DNA of 64,000 nucleotides from Perilla frutescens (taxonomy: Eukaryota > Streptophyta > Magnoliopsida > Lamiales > Lamiaceae): positions 2,790,001 to 2,854,000 of the forward strand of contig BRKX01000014.1 of NCBI GenBank assembly GCA_026008535.1, given 5' to 3'. Below, piece by piece: positions 35,601 through 46,633 of this stretch (the first letter of the stretch is position 1; the number at the start of each line of letters is the position of its first letter). Below the pieces are notes generated by a model that searched no databases, was not told where the DNA came from, and saw only the letters and a list, made by a program, of their open reading frames with translations. Made by a program: the position numbers and the translations under genes.

Positions 35601-36184
35601 TAATTGTAATGATTTGGTTTTCTTCCGTTCTTGGGATTAGATCTTCTCCACTATTTAAGGTTTATTTTTGGTAAAAAAATTCTATCATTTTTACACTATA
35701 GAAGAGCAGAGAACAGAGAGAGCTCGATATTGAAGATTCAACCGAAATAAGTTGTATTTTATGATTTCTCTTGTTAGAATTATCATTCCAATTACAGTTG
35801 TTCATTCTATTTCTTTGGGTTGTAAATTTACAATGAGTAGATCAATATTTAGAGATTTTGGGGTTTTGATTTCTATGGAATTTTATGGATCTAAATTAAT
35901 GTGATTATTCATTTTTTTCATTTGCTTATGCTTCCTTGATTTATGTTGTCCTGTGTGAATGTTTGACCAATAATTACACACTTGTGTAGTTAATTAATTA
36001 TCACTCAGAAGAGGTTAATTTATTAATGGATTATGAATGCACAACACACAATAGCTAGATCAAAAGATTGGTAGGATTCACGAGGAGAATAAATCTTAAG
36101 AACCATTTGGAGTTAGGAAATAATTTGAGATTGAAAGATGAGAATTAGGACCTAATGTACATTTAGAGCTTACTCGAAAGAGAG

Positions 36185-36222
<38 letters not shown>

Positions 36223-36824
36223 ATTCTCCTATAAATTTAGGAATCAAATTGGTTGAATACATTAATTGAATCCATAGAATCCTTAGAAATGCGATTCTCT
36301 AGAATCAACTTTTTCGCTAAAGTTTTATCGTTCTTTAAATTCGAGTTCCTGTTTAGTGATTTACTTTATTTGTTTTGTTTAGTTAATTTTATTAAAATCA
36401 AACCCTTATTTTGAGTCTCTAGATAAATCAGAATAATGTAATTAGGTACTTAGTCAGGTTACATAGCCAGGCTTTGTGAATACGATATCTGTTCTCACAT
36501 AGTTTTACTATAATTTGCGTTGTGCACTTGTGAATGATTTTTAAGTGAAATAAAAAAGTGAACAGTCCACATCTCATCAAGTCTCTGAGAAAAGGCTCTA
36601 GATAAATCAGAAATGACGGCCTCAGTATCGAGTTGAGGTCACTCCAGAATGTATGTTCGATCCATCATCACTACTACTATCGGCGCGCAATCGACATTTA
36701 AAGCCAAAAATGTGTTTCATTTTAGAAACGCTGACCACATCTAGATAGATAACGGTCATGTTAATATCACATTATTTAGTAGTGCCCAGAAAAGGCTGGC
36801 TCAACTCTTTGGCTTGTTGGTGTA

Positions 36825-38245
36825 TGAGAAACTGAGATTTTACACTAGTTTTCGTGCTATTTAATTGTGAATTTTATATGAGTTACTCATGATTTTATCT
36901 CACTTTATTTGGATCTCACCCGTTCTTGGAGTTTGGTGTGTTTATAAGAATTTGCAGGTTTTGTCCCGAGTTTTACTGTATTTTTGACCAAGAGATAGTT
37001 GATGATGTCTCAGAATCGTGCGTTGAAGAAATGGAGTCGAGAATGGGATAAAAAAGGTACAGAAGAGGACTCGCGAGCAAGAGTCACGAGTCTAGTCGTG
37101 AATTTGGTTACGAATGAGCAAATGGGCACCCGTCTGTGAGTTCGCTACTAAGAGGGGGTCTGGAAGAATAAAATTCGTGAGCAAGGTCATGAATAATGGA
37201 GGAGCCTGTGAATTTCTTACCACGTTGGATCCACGTGGACTTGTGACCCGAGTCACGAGTGACTGGGTAGCGAGCGAGGTCCCGGGTTGTCTGGGCCAGT
37301 CTGATTTTCATTTGGTTTTGGGATTTTCTTAACTATAAATAGGGTATTTAGGCAAAAATTTAATACAATTTATCATATCCTAAAGTTGCCAGCAGAGAAA
37401 AATAGCAGAGCAGAAGGTGGAAACTGGAGAATTTAAGGAGTTCAAGATTAGAGGCGAATTAAATCTTTTGGGTTTTATTTACTTTAGTATTGAATTATAA
37501 TGTTTTCTTTTTGATTTATTTTAGTTGATTATTTTATCATGGATAGCTAAAATCCTAGTATTCTATAGTTGGATTATGATTTATTTATGAAGTTCTTTTG
37601 ATTTATTCTATTTTATATCTATGATTTGATCATGTTTTGATTATTCCTGTGTTTATCTGTATTGTTTACCTGATCACTAAATAATATAATCTGATGTGTT
37701 AATTTATAAATAGAAAGAGGAGTTTTAACACAAGATCTTGAATGATTAACTAGTTAATCAATATCACTCAACAGAATTGCAGTTAATTTAGAGAATAATA
37801 AACCTTTAGAACTGTTAGAAGTTACATGATAGGTATTGAATGAACACGTTAATATTTATTGTGTAATCTACAATCTAGGCACTTCGAGAGAAGGTGTAGA
37901 ATACAAAAGTGGTTGTTCTAGCATGATTTAAATCCCAACATAGATGCTAAATGAATTGATTAGAAGAATGGATTAAATAATGAATTTCCAATCCTAGAAT
38001 GTGCTTCATCTTCATTGTTTACTTCATCTGTGTTTATTTCTATGGTGGTAATTTGTTTTATTTATTATCTTCAATCCTTAGATAATTAAATATCCCAATT
38101 ATGTTAGGTGGTCTAGATAACTGTAGGAAGTTGATTTAGATAATTATTAGTATAATCATTAAGTCCCTGTGAACACGATCTTGTTCACCATTTTACTATT
38201 AGTCTTGTTGTACACTTGTAGTATAGATTAATTAATTCCTGAACA
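36825..38245 (+). repeat. 5' LTR of the family II element
   Basis: Starts TGAGAAACTGAGATTTTACA and ends CTGAACA. The U3 cluster of CTCGCGA/GTCACGAGT words lies at about 37068-37300, followed by a canonical TATA box TATAAATA at 37334-37341. Transcription would start near 37370. Confidence 0.85.
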
Positions 38246-38251
38246 ATCTTT

Positions 38252-38269
38252 TGTCACCGTTGCCGGGAA
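38252..38269 (+). promoter_or_regulatory. Primer-binding site (tRNA-Asp type), degenerate
   Basis: TGTCACCGTTGCCGGGAA is a mutated form of TGGCGCCGTTGCCGGGGA. That sequence complements the 3' end of plant tRNA-Asp and is the primer site known for Athila elements. It begins seven bases after the LTR end. Confidence 0.75.
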
Positions 38270-38390
38270 CTTAATTTTTATTTGCTATTATTTGAATTAA
38301 ATTTCTTGTGTTAATCTAGACATTTATTTTTCAGTTTTTAGTTTACTTTTTCTTAAATTTTTATAATCTTTTTTTGTGGTTAGGTTGTGT

Positions 38391-40200
38391 ATGAGGACAC
38401 GATCTCAAGAAGGACCTCTAGAAGAATTCGATCATGAGATTGAAGTCACCGCCTGACACAACAACATAAAAAGAAGATAAAAAATGACTGCTGCTGATCA
38501 AGTTCCTAGTCCCGTCAATCAAATTCGTCGCCTCCAAAGGGAGTTAGAGGAAATGCACCAGAAGATGTAAGAACAAGAGGATGTAGAGCTGTTGAACTGC
38601 CACCAATCAATCAGTTGTTCACTCCAGTGCTTAATCATAAAGATGCGCTAGGTCCACGCATCAATGCTAACAACTTTGAGTTGAAGCCTGGGCTGATTTT
38701 CATGGTTCAGCAGAACCAATATGGGGAAAGTAAAGCTGAGAACCCAAATGCTCACTTGCAGTAATTCCTGGAGATCTACGGGACAATTAAGATGAATAGT
38801 ATTTCTGACGACACCATCTGATTGTGTCTATTCTTTTTTTCTTTGAGGGATACGGCTAAGTTATGGTACCAGTCTTTAGGTACAAGGTCTGTGGATAGCT
38901 GGGAAGGACTAACCCATAAATTTCTATGCAAGTTCTTCCCACCTAGAGTTACTCTCAAGTTGAAGGGTGAAATCACATAGTTTCGCCAGTTCAAAGACAA
39001 GACTGTATTTGAGGCTTAGGAGAGATTTCGGCACATACTGAGGAAGTGCCCTAATCATGGATTTGGGGTAGATCATCAAGTCTGCATCTTCTAAAATAGG
39101 TGAAATATGGAGTTAAAGAGGCTTCTGGATGCCTCTACGGATGATTCTTTGTTGAATAAAGGACATGAATAGGGATACAATTATTGACGATAATGATCTT
39201 ATTTCCAAGCTCGCAGCTCAATTGACGACATTGAATGCCACCATCAACAACATGTTTGACGCCATGTCTCAGCAGACTGCACATCTTCCCATGAACCATG
39301 CAGTGGAAGACATCAATTACATCAATTAGAGAGGTGGCTATGAGAATAACAATTACCGAGGTGGAAATCTATTCTGCCAAGGTAATCGGTCAAACTTTTC
39401 ATATGTAAACCCCAATAATGCACTGTACCCCCCACCCAGCTTCTCAGTAATGAATGAAGTGATTAATGAGGAGAAAAGATCGAAGATAGATGATCTGCTG
39501 ATGGCATTCATGGGGAGTCACAAGCTAGAGCGGAGAAACTGAAAAACACTATTGGTGCTATTAGTGTGCAGATAAAGATATTTGAGAAGCAACTGGGACA
39601 GATAGTTACATTAGTTGGAAATCAATATCAGCCCAGCCAGTTTCTCAGTAATACTATGGTGAATCCTAAAGAGCAGTGCAATGCAATCCACCTAAGGTAG
39701 AATCAATAGCTGCCATCATCATCCCTCCCAAGACGGCTTCTGAAAAGTCAGATTCCATGATTAGAAGTCTGTAGACGGGTCCCATAGTCCTTCCTATAGT
39801 GACTGCTCTGTTCCCGCAAAGAACCTCTAAACAGAAAGTTGATGCATAGTTCTCTCGATTCCTAGAAATATTTAAGAATGTGCAAATCAACATTTTTTTA
39901 GTGGTGGCGTTGCAACATATGCCTAAGTATGCAAAGTTCCTCAAAGATGTCGTGTCCAAAAAGAGAAAGATCGAGAAATTTGAGACAGTGCACCTCGTAG
40001 AGAACTGCAGCTCTATAATTCTAAGGAAGCTCTTAACAAAGATGAAGGATTCAGGAAGCTTCAAACTCCCATCAATATTAGAGACAAGATCAGTGGTTGA
40101 GAGATGTGTGATTTGGGGATGAGCATCAATCTGATGTCATTCTTATTTTTTAAGAAGTTGAACTGTGGGCAACTTAAGCCTATGAGGCAGCAGTAGAGTA
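38391..40200 (+). pseudogene. Gag-protease remnant of the family II element
   Basis: Begins ATGAGGACACGATCTCAAG (MRTRSQ, the usual Athila-type gag start). The capsid-like region is recognisable through NNFELKPGL, MVQQNQYG, NPNAHL, LRDTAKLWYQSL and KFLCKFFPP (38665-38945). A protease relic CDLGMSINLM (about 40105-40140) replaces the usual DLGAS active-site motif. At least eight in-frame stops and several frame changes occur. After the protease relic the sequence passes directly into the 3' noncoding tail, so the polymerase part is absent rather than mutated. Confidence 0.8.
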
Positions 40201-41107
40201 CAACATCATCATCAACACTCAAGGATCTGACTGCACTATTAATGTTATGCCATCGTTGTCTGCTTGATTTGGTGAATCAATTCTGTGGCCGAATACTCCA
40301 AAGCCTAAATTTGATTCTATTATAAAGGATGATAGGGATAGGAGCACGGAGATGGAGAATCGGGAAAGAGAATGAGAGATACCAATTCCTTCATTTTTGG
40401 GGACTCGAGTTTTTAGGTTGTTTGGTTGTTGATGTTAAATACAGTGCTTGTTGGGAGATAACCCAATGTGTTTAGTTTTATTTCATTTTGTTAGTTAGTT
40501 TTTTTATTTTATGTTTTTCACTTTTTTTTCTGAGTTCTACATGTTTATGGTGCTGGATATTGCACTATGGGGATACTAAATCAATCAACTTGTCTTTCGA
40601 CAAGTTTGGGAGAGAACATTGAACCTGAACAGACATTCACCTGATCATTGTGAGTGGTTGACGACACCCTTATAATTCTTACAAATTTATTATATCCCTT
40701 GGATTTGAATAATTTTAGGAGGATGCATGCTTGTGGTGTCTAGAACTATATGTGCTTTTACCTGTTTTACTTATTTAGTTTGTTTTTATTTTCCCGAATA
40801 TTTTTGAAGAATTTTTTTGAATTTTAATCTTGTACTTGGGATTTGAATGATATGTGCTTTGTGGTTTATGATTGAGATTATTTGATTGATAATGATTTGA
40901 GCATGTATAACATGATTTGAACGAGCATGTGTTTTTAGAGTTCTTCGAGCTTTATTTTGTCCAATGTGAGCTGTAAGATTTTGAGCCTATAAGACATGTG
41001 TCTTAATTTTTGTTCTCGTGTATTGATTATCTATGTATTTATTTTTCTAGAACTTGCATGCTGTCTTACTTGAGATTGATTTTTTATGCTTAAAAGTAGA
41101 AGATGAT
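40201..41107 (+). other. 3' noncoding tail of the family II element
   Basis: Contains the Athila-typical GGGAGATAACCCAATG segment and a purine-rich CAAGTTTGGGAGAGAACA stretch near 40600. No coding sequence was recognised. The last bases before the 3' LTR read AAAAGTAGAAGATGAT. Confidence 0.6.
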
Positions 41108-42530
41108 TGATAAACTGGAATTTTACACTAGTTTTAGTGCTATTTAATTATGAATTTTAATTGGTTGAATTGTGTTTTAATCCTAGTTTAATTGGAATTC
41201 ACTCATTTTTGGAGTTTGGTATGTGTTGTGATATTTGTAGGTTTTGTCCCGTATTTTGCTGTATTTTTGGACAAAAGATAGTTGATGATGTCCCAAGGTC
41301 ATGAGTTGAAGAGTTCGAGTTGAGAAAGAAATGGAAACGACGCAGAAGAGGACTCGTGAGTAGCACTCAGGAGTCCGGTCACGGACCGAGTCACGGGTGA
41401 CCAAAGGGGCGGCCGTCTGTGAGTTCGCGATAGAGAAGGGGGTCCGAAGAAGAAAACTCACGAGTGTGGTCACGGTTATCAGAAGAGTTCGTGGATAATG
41501 TGCTGCGTCGGATACACGTGGACTTGCAACTCGAGCCATGAGTGACTGGATCGCAAGTGAGGTCGCGGGTCGTCTGGGCCAGTCCGATCCTGTGTTGGTT
41601 TTAGGCTTTATTTTACTAAGTATAAATAGGGTTTTTGTGCTAAAATTTGATTCATTCCAGCATACCCTAAACTTGCCACTAGAGAAAAACAACAAAGAAA
41701 AAGAAGACGCGAAGAACAAGACCAAAGATTTCAAGAGTTTTCAAGATTAGAGACGAATTTAATCATCCGAGTTTTATTTACTTTGTTCTTAGAATTTTCA
41801 TGTTTTCTTTGTGGATTATTTTAGTTGTTTATTTTATTATGGAGAACTAAAATCTCAGTATTCTAGGGTTGTTTATGATTTGACTAAGAAATTCATTTAA
41901 TCTATTTAGTTTTTATGCCTATAACTTGGTTGCATTTTGCTTATTCTTGTGCTTGTCTGTATTATTTACTTAATCACTAACTGATACAATCTGATGTGTT
42001 AATTCATAAATCGAGAGATGAGTCTTAACACATGATCTGGAATAAGTAACTGAATAATCATATCACTCGATAGAGTTGCGATTAATTTAGAGAGCAAAGA
42101 ACTTTTGGTACCATTAGGAGTTGCATGTTAAATAATTAATGGACACATTATTGTTTAATTTGTAATCTACACTTTAGGCACTTTGAGAAAAGGTTAAGAA
42201 TGCAAAAGTGGTTGCTCTAGCACAACTTAAGTCCCAACATAATATAAGAATGAAAGAATCAAATGAATGAATTAGTTGATGATTACTCAATCCTAGAATA
42301 CGTTTTTTATTCACTATTTGATTTATCTGTGTTTATTTCTATGGTAATATTTATTGTTTTATTTAGTAATTAAATTAAATCTAATTATGTTAGGTGGTTT
42401 AGATAACTATAGGAAGTTAAGTTAGATAATTATTAGATAAATCATTAAGTACCAGTGGATACGACCTTGTTCACTACTACACTATAAATCTCACCGTGCA
42501 CTTATAGTTATGTTAAATAATTACCGAACA
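41108..42530 (+). repeat. 3' LTR of the family II element
   Basis: Starts TGATAAACTGGAATTTTACA and ends TTACCGAACA. The U3 palindrome-like GACTCGTGAG/GTCACGG cluster lies at about 41350-41575. The TATA box TATAAATAGG lies at 41621-41630. The length (1423 bp) matches the 5' LTR. Confidence 0.85.
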
Positions 42531-44080
42531 ATGATAATAGGCCGTCTTTTCTATAGCCATATATCCCATATACTGTCCAGAGATTCATTATATCCCTTTG
42601 TAAACCCTCTTGTGCCTAATTGCCTTTTCGTGAAAGCCTATTTTTGGGATTGAATATAATGACTTTTGAGAAATAGTAAATAAAATGTATGGTGGTAATT
42701 TGGTGATTTTTGTTGGTGCACAAAAAGAGAGTGCCATTTGAGTTTTGAAAAGAATAAAAAAATCATGAAAAATAGTTCGAAAGAAAAAATGTGAAAAGTG
42801 TTGATACAGACTCAATTTCGTGTCTTTTTACTTGTTTTTAGTACTTTTAGTCTTGTATAGAGTCTTGTTAGGACAAAGTGTAATAGGGAAGAGAAGGAGC
42901 ACGATCGGACTCATTATGGGCTTAACCAAGATGGCAACTCGATTAAGAGCATAGAAAGGATCAGCTGCTGAAGCTTTGATAGTCTGTTGTGGGTTAAGCG
43001 TGGAAGTTCAGCAACAACCTCTACTCAGATGACATGGGTCCACGTGTACATCAGTTCCTAAGTTTGGGGATGGTCAGTTCGAGGTAGAGAGAGACAAAGA
43101 GAAGACATGGAGAGAGAAGATAAGGAGAGAGAAAGAAGTGGAGCATACCACTAGAATCTAGGAGCTATGACCATTGGTGATGAAGTGGACTCCTTCATCT
43201 AATTCACGTCCCTACGTGGGCTGGGCTAGGTCGGATTGTGGCTGATCAAAACAATTATAAATACTTGCTAGTTTTCATTTGCATAAGATGTATGATCACA
43301 CACGTATCTTTTAATTCTCTTACCACAAGATACATTTTATTTTCTACATTTAAGTTTCTGGATATTCTGCACAGCAGTTGGTGATTTGCCCCTAGCTGAT
43401 GCAAGTACTTATTTTTCCCAAACTGGAGTTGGATCCAGTCTTTAATCTAGTACATTTTTCTTTTATTATGAGTTGTTCATTTACTTTTATTTTATTTATT
43501 AATATGTTTTCCGACTAAGTATCTAGTGTTCGAGTTGAATATGAATGGTTAAGGAAGATAATATGCCCGAGGCTTAGTGTTCTGAATTTACCTTGAACTG
43601 GTTCCAAACCTCATTCTGGGCAGAACGTAGACATAGGTAGTAGAATGATTAGGTTGTTAGCCACTCTTAATCAAACTATTATTTATGTAAGTCAAGTAGA
43701 AATAGGGATGCCCATGTCCTGATGAGCCACTAAGTGATAAAATAAGAGCTGAATCTTGGAGAATGAAGTATGGAAAGATCTTGTGGGCACACCGAGGATG
43801 TGTTCATGTTCTAGTGTTAGGTCTCTCCGATTTAATGTTGTTGGCCTTGTAACACCTCTGTATGACTTTCTTCTTTGGTGCTCAGGTAGTTAGGGATCAA
43901 GGCTGGCCGTCCGTATCACTCTTAGCGTAAATAGTAAGAAGGGATTGAGAAGTATAAACAGGGAGAGTCAAGTTCTAAGGAAAGTATTGATTTATCTCGA
44001 TGGTTCAAGCTTGTCCAACAAAATCTAGAGAAAGGAAAATGGGTTGCTACGACTTCAAGAAAGAAGAAAGAGTCTTCATC
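42531..44080 (+). mobile_element. Athila-like 3' internal tail plus LTR of a different family (IV)
   Basis: 42531-42802 resembles the 3' noncoding tail of an Athila element (TATAGCCATATATCCCATAT, then GAAAAGTG). It leads into a TG-starting LTR-like segment at 42803 (TGATACAGACTC) with a TATA box TATAAATA at 43256-43263 and a conserved R/U5-like part to about 44080. Its 3' boundary is not clear, and no primer-binding site was found between it and the gag relic that follows, so this is probably a chimeric or deleted junction. Confidence 0.5.
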
Positions 44081-44172
44081 TGTTTATTTTTGTGTTCTCA
44101 TTCTAGTACTGCGTTAGTAGGCTAGACTTTTTTTTGTACTTTACTTTTTTCTTTGGTTTGGTCTGGTAGTGC

Positions 44173-46193
44173 ATGATCACTCAATCTAAAGGATCTCATG
44201 TAAACCTTTTTATCCGAAAATTGAGACTACTTTGAGACTACTGAGGAAATAGTTGAACATCAGTATAACTGATCCAACAAAATCAAGAGCAGAATCAAGG
44301 AGTAATGATGCAAGACCTCCAAAGATAGTTGGAGATGTGGAGAACATTTCTACAACACGAGACATAGCTGATAGTCGACCATAATGTCACTATCAGAGAT
44401 GAGTTCCAGCAGCCTGATGGACCCGTTAGAGTGGTCGGAGGACCTGGAATCAATTCCACCAATTTTGAGTTGAAGACATAACTAATTCACATGGTGCAAC
44501 ATAATCAATTTGGTGTCCATCAGACAGAAGATCCCAATGCTTGTTTGTTGTAATTTCTGGAGCTCTGTGGGATGATCAAGATTATTGGAATTCTACATGA
44601 TGCTATCAAGTTATGCCTCTTATTTTTTTCTCTAAAAGATAAAGCGAATAACGGGTATCTATCAAGATAAAAATTTCTCTACAAGTTATTTCCCTCGGGA
44701 AAGACTATCAAGATACAGGTGGAGATCACCCAATTTTCTCAGCTCCCACATGGCTTTACTGAGGCACGACAAGTGTGCCATCTTTACAAAGGATTTGCTA
44801 CAGCCACAAAGACTGTAGTTGATGCTTCTGCTGGAAGATCTTGACAAAAATTTTAAGAGATGCAATGAGCATATTGGAGGAAGTCGCCTCTAATAATTAT
44901 TAATGATCATCTGAGAGATCCACTACAAAGAAGATAGAGACAATAGAGATCAGTGAGAAGACAAAAGCATTGGAAGTTGAGATTGAGGATTTGAAAAATT
45001 AAATCTATTTACAGAAAAAAGTCACAGCTGAAGAGAAGAAAGAATTCTCCAAGCAGCGAGAGAGAAAAATTGTGTTGAAGTGGTGAATTAGATCAACCAA
45101 AGGAATTTCAACAGAGAAAATCAAGACAGGAGTCCTCAGTACTATCCCGGGATGAGAAATCATCCTAATTTGTCTTATGGGAATCATAACAATTTTCAGC
45201 AGCCTCCACCGAGTTTCTCTATGATCAATGGGGTGATCAATGAGCCTAATAAGCAATCTTTTCTTGAGATTATGAATTCTTAGATCATCAAAACTGATGA
45301 AATAATGGATAAAATACAAACTAACATTGCTCAGTTTAAACAGTTGTTTGAGAGTCAAATAGAGCAGCTACAAAAGACTATTGCTCAAATTGACACCTCA
45401 ATGGCTAGTCAGCATAAGCTAGGACAGTTTCCTGCTACTCCAGAGGTGAATCTAAAGCAGAAAATCGAGCATACCAAGGTGATTCATCTAGAGGAAGATG
45501 GATGGGTGCATTTTCATCTCCGTCCTATGTATGTGCCTCTTCCACCTTTTCCCAAGAGATTACTGAAAATGTCGGATCCAATTAAAGAGGCACCTGCACA
45601 AGTTGCATAAATTATCACTATTCCAGCTGCAGATATGTTCAAGAAGCCAGCTAAGGAAAGTCGAGAAAAAGAAGCTAAAGAGAAGAAAGAATTTAAAGAA
45701 AATGGCGGAGTACCAAAATTGTTGCTATCTGAGACTCCACCTTCTAAAAAAAGAAGTCCATACAATTTTGGCCCTAGCCTGACATCAGCTAAAATTTCTA
45801 ATAATTACAGTAAACTAGTCCAAGCCGATGATACTGAGATTCTAAGGAACTATCTGGCCCAAACTATGCCTCCAAAGAATGATGATCTTGGAGAAGTTGA
45901 TGTCAAGGGCACTGATAGATCATGGAGCAAGTTGCAACTTGACATCTTTGTTTATTTTTGAAGAATTGAAGCTATCCAAGATGAAATATTGCAAGACATC
46001 TATCCACATGGCGGATAACTCTACTATCAAAACTTTGGGGACAACCGAAAATATGGTAGTCGACATATGTGATCACACCTACTTGGTGGATTTCATTGGG
46101 TGTATATTTCTCTATACTACCAAAGCTATCATTTTACTTAGTGGTGTAATATACCACCAGGTTGTCCTTAATTGTTGTGAGTTCCCGACTTAA
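44173..46193 (+). pseudogene. Gag-protease remnant, second Athila-like unit
   Basis: ATGATCACTCAATCTAAAGG aligns with the gag starts at 38391 and 51272. Capsid relics NFELK and QFGVHQTEDPNA occur around 44460-44540. Gag linker frames at 45305-45610 and 45635-45961 are Lys/Glu-rich. A retroviral-type aspartic protease relic (ALIDHGASCNL, then ELKLSKMKYCKTSIHMADNS, 45890-46020) has DHGAS in place of the usual DLGAS. Frameshifts and stops are scattered. No reverse transcriptase or integrase follows; the sequence moves directly to a terminal region with a purine-rich AAGTTTAGGGGAACTTGG near 46231. Confidence 0.75.
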
Positions 46194-46633
46194 GTTGTCT
46201 TTGTTATCTTGAATTTATTTATTCCCAACAAATAAGTTTAGGGGAACTTGGAATTGACTTAACTCGGCCTCTTGTTTTTGGTTTTTGCTTTAGTTTTTCT
46301 TTCATGTTTTTGTTTCTGTGTTTTGTTTGGTATATGTACAGAGAATTTGATAGTTGTAAGCCAAGATATTGACCGAGAAGTCGAAAATTCAGAAAAAAGG
46401 TAAGTCACGCACACATGGGTCGAATGGCACCACTCGACCCACCAGTCGACCATGCCTTCACGTTTTACACACACTCGGGTTGACCCGAGGGTCGACTGGC
46501 TAGTCAACCCACCAGCTGACCCAAATCACGACTTCAAGCGTAAAATACACTTCTTCAATTCATTTAACCGTTTCTTCACACACATTACACACTATACTCA
46601 CAAATCCTCTCAACTCTCTTCCCAAGTGATGTC
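46194..46633 (+). repeat. 3' tail and partial LTR with GGGTCGACC-type palindromes (family III-like)
   Basis: Between 46405 and 46525 the sequence repeats GGGTCGA, GGTTGACCCGAGGGTCGAC and related words in both orientations. Downstream is a leader-like tract rich in CACA/CTCTC. It resembles the U3 of the LTR at 49926-51114 and is cut off by the inverted copia relic at about 46634. Confidence 0.5.

Larger units (their letters stand above)
31578..36564 (+). mobile_element. Solo LTR, family I, plus orientation, carrying nested insertions
   Basis: Begins TGATAAACCTAGGG at 31578, homologous to the starts of the family I LTRs at 5969 and 54538, and ends AAGTGAACA at 36564. It is bounded by the 5-bp duplication GTCCA (31573-31577 and 36565-36569). 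Without the hAT at 32107-35030 and the palindrome-rich insertion near 35174-35600 its length is near 1.5 kb, as expected for the family. Degenerate GCACGG-type palindromes lie at about 31845-32030, and the TATA-like CTATTTAAGG lies at 35651-35660 on the far side of the insertions. Confidence 0.85.
30044..36824 (-). mobile_element. CACTA-like transposon remnant that hosts a nest of insertions
   Basis: 30050-30270 carries repeated (C)TAGCGACAGATT / ATCGCTA motifs in both orientations, typical of CACTA subterminal regions. They are followed by transposase-like coding relics read on the minus strand (30356-31577, continuing at 36565-36650 and further toward 36820). The remnant is split at 31577/36565 by a solo LTR. 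Neither CACTA terminus is clearly visible, so the outer limits are approximate. Confidence 0.5.
36825..42530 (+). mobile_element. Athila-like gypsy element, family II, gag/protease only
   Basis: A complete LTR-to-LTR element: 5' LTR 36825-38245, primer-binding site 38252-38269, decayed gag and protease 38391-40200, a 3' noncoding tail with the Athila-typical TGCTTGTTGGGAGATAACCC (40446-40465), and 3' LTR 41108-42530. It contains no reverse transcriptase, RNase H or integrase sequence. Flanking pentamers GTGTA and ATGAT do not match, so the target duplication has decayed or the ends recombined. The two LTRs differ at many sites, implying age. Confidence 0.85.

Noticed and set aside
36825..42530. 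Target duplication of the family II element
   Set aside because: Flanking pentamers GTGTA and ATGAT do not match, so I did not claim one.
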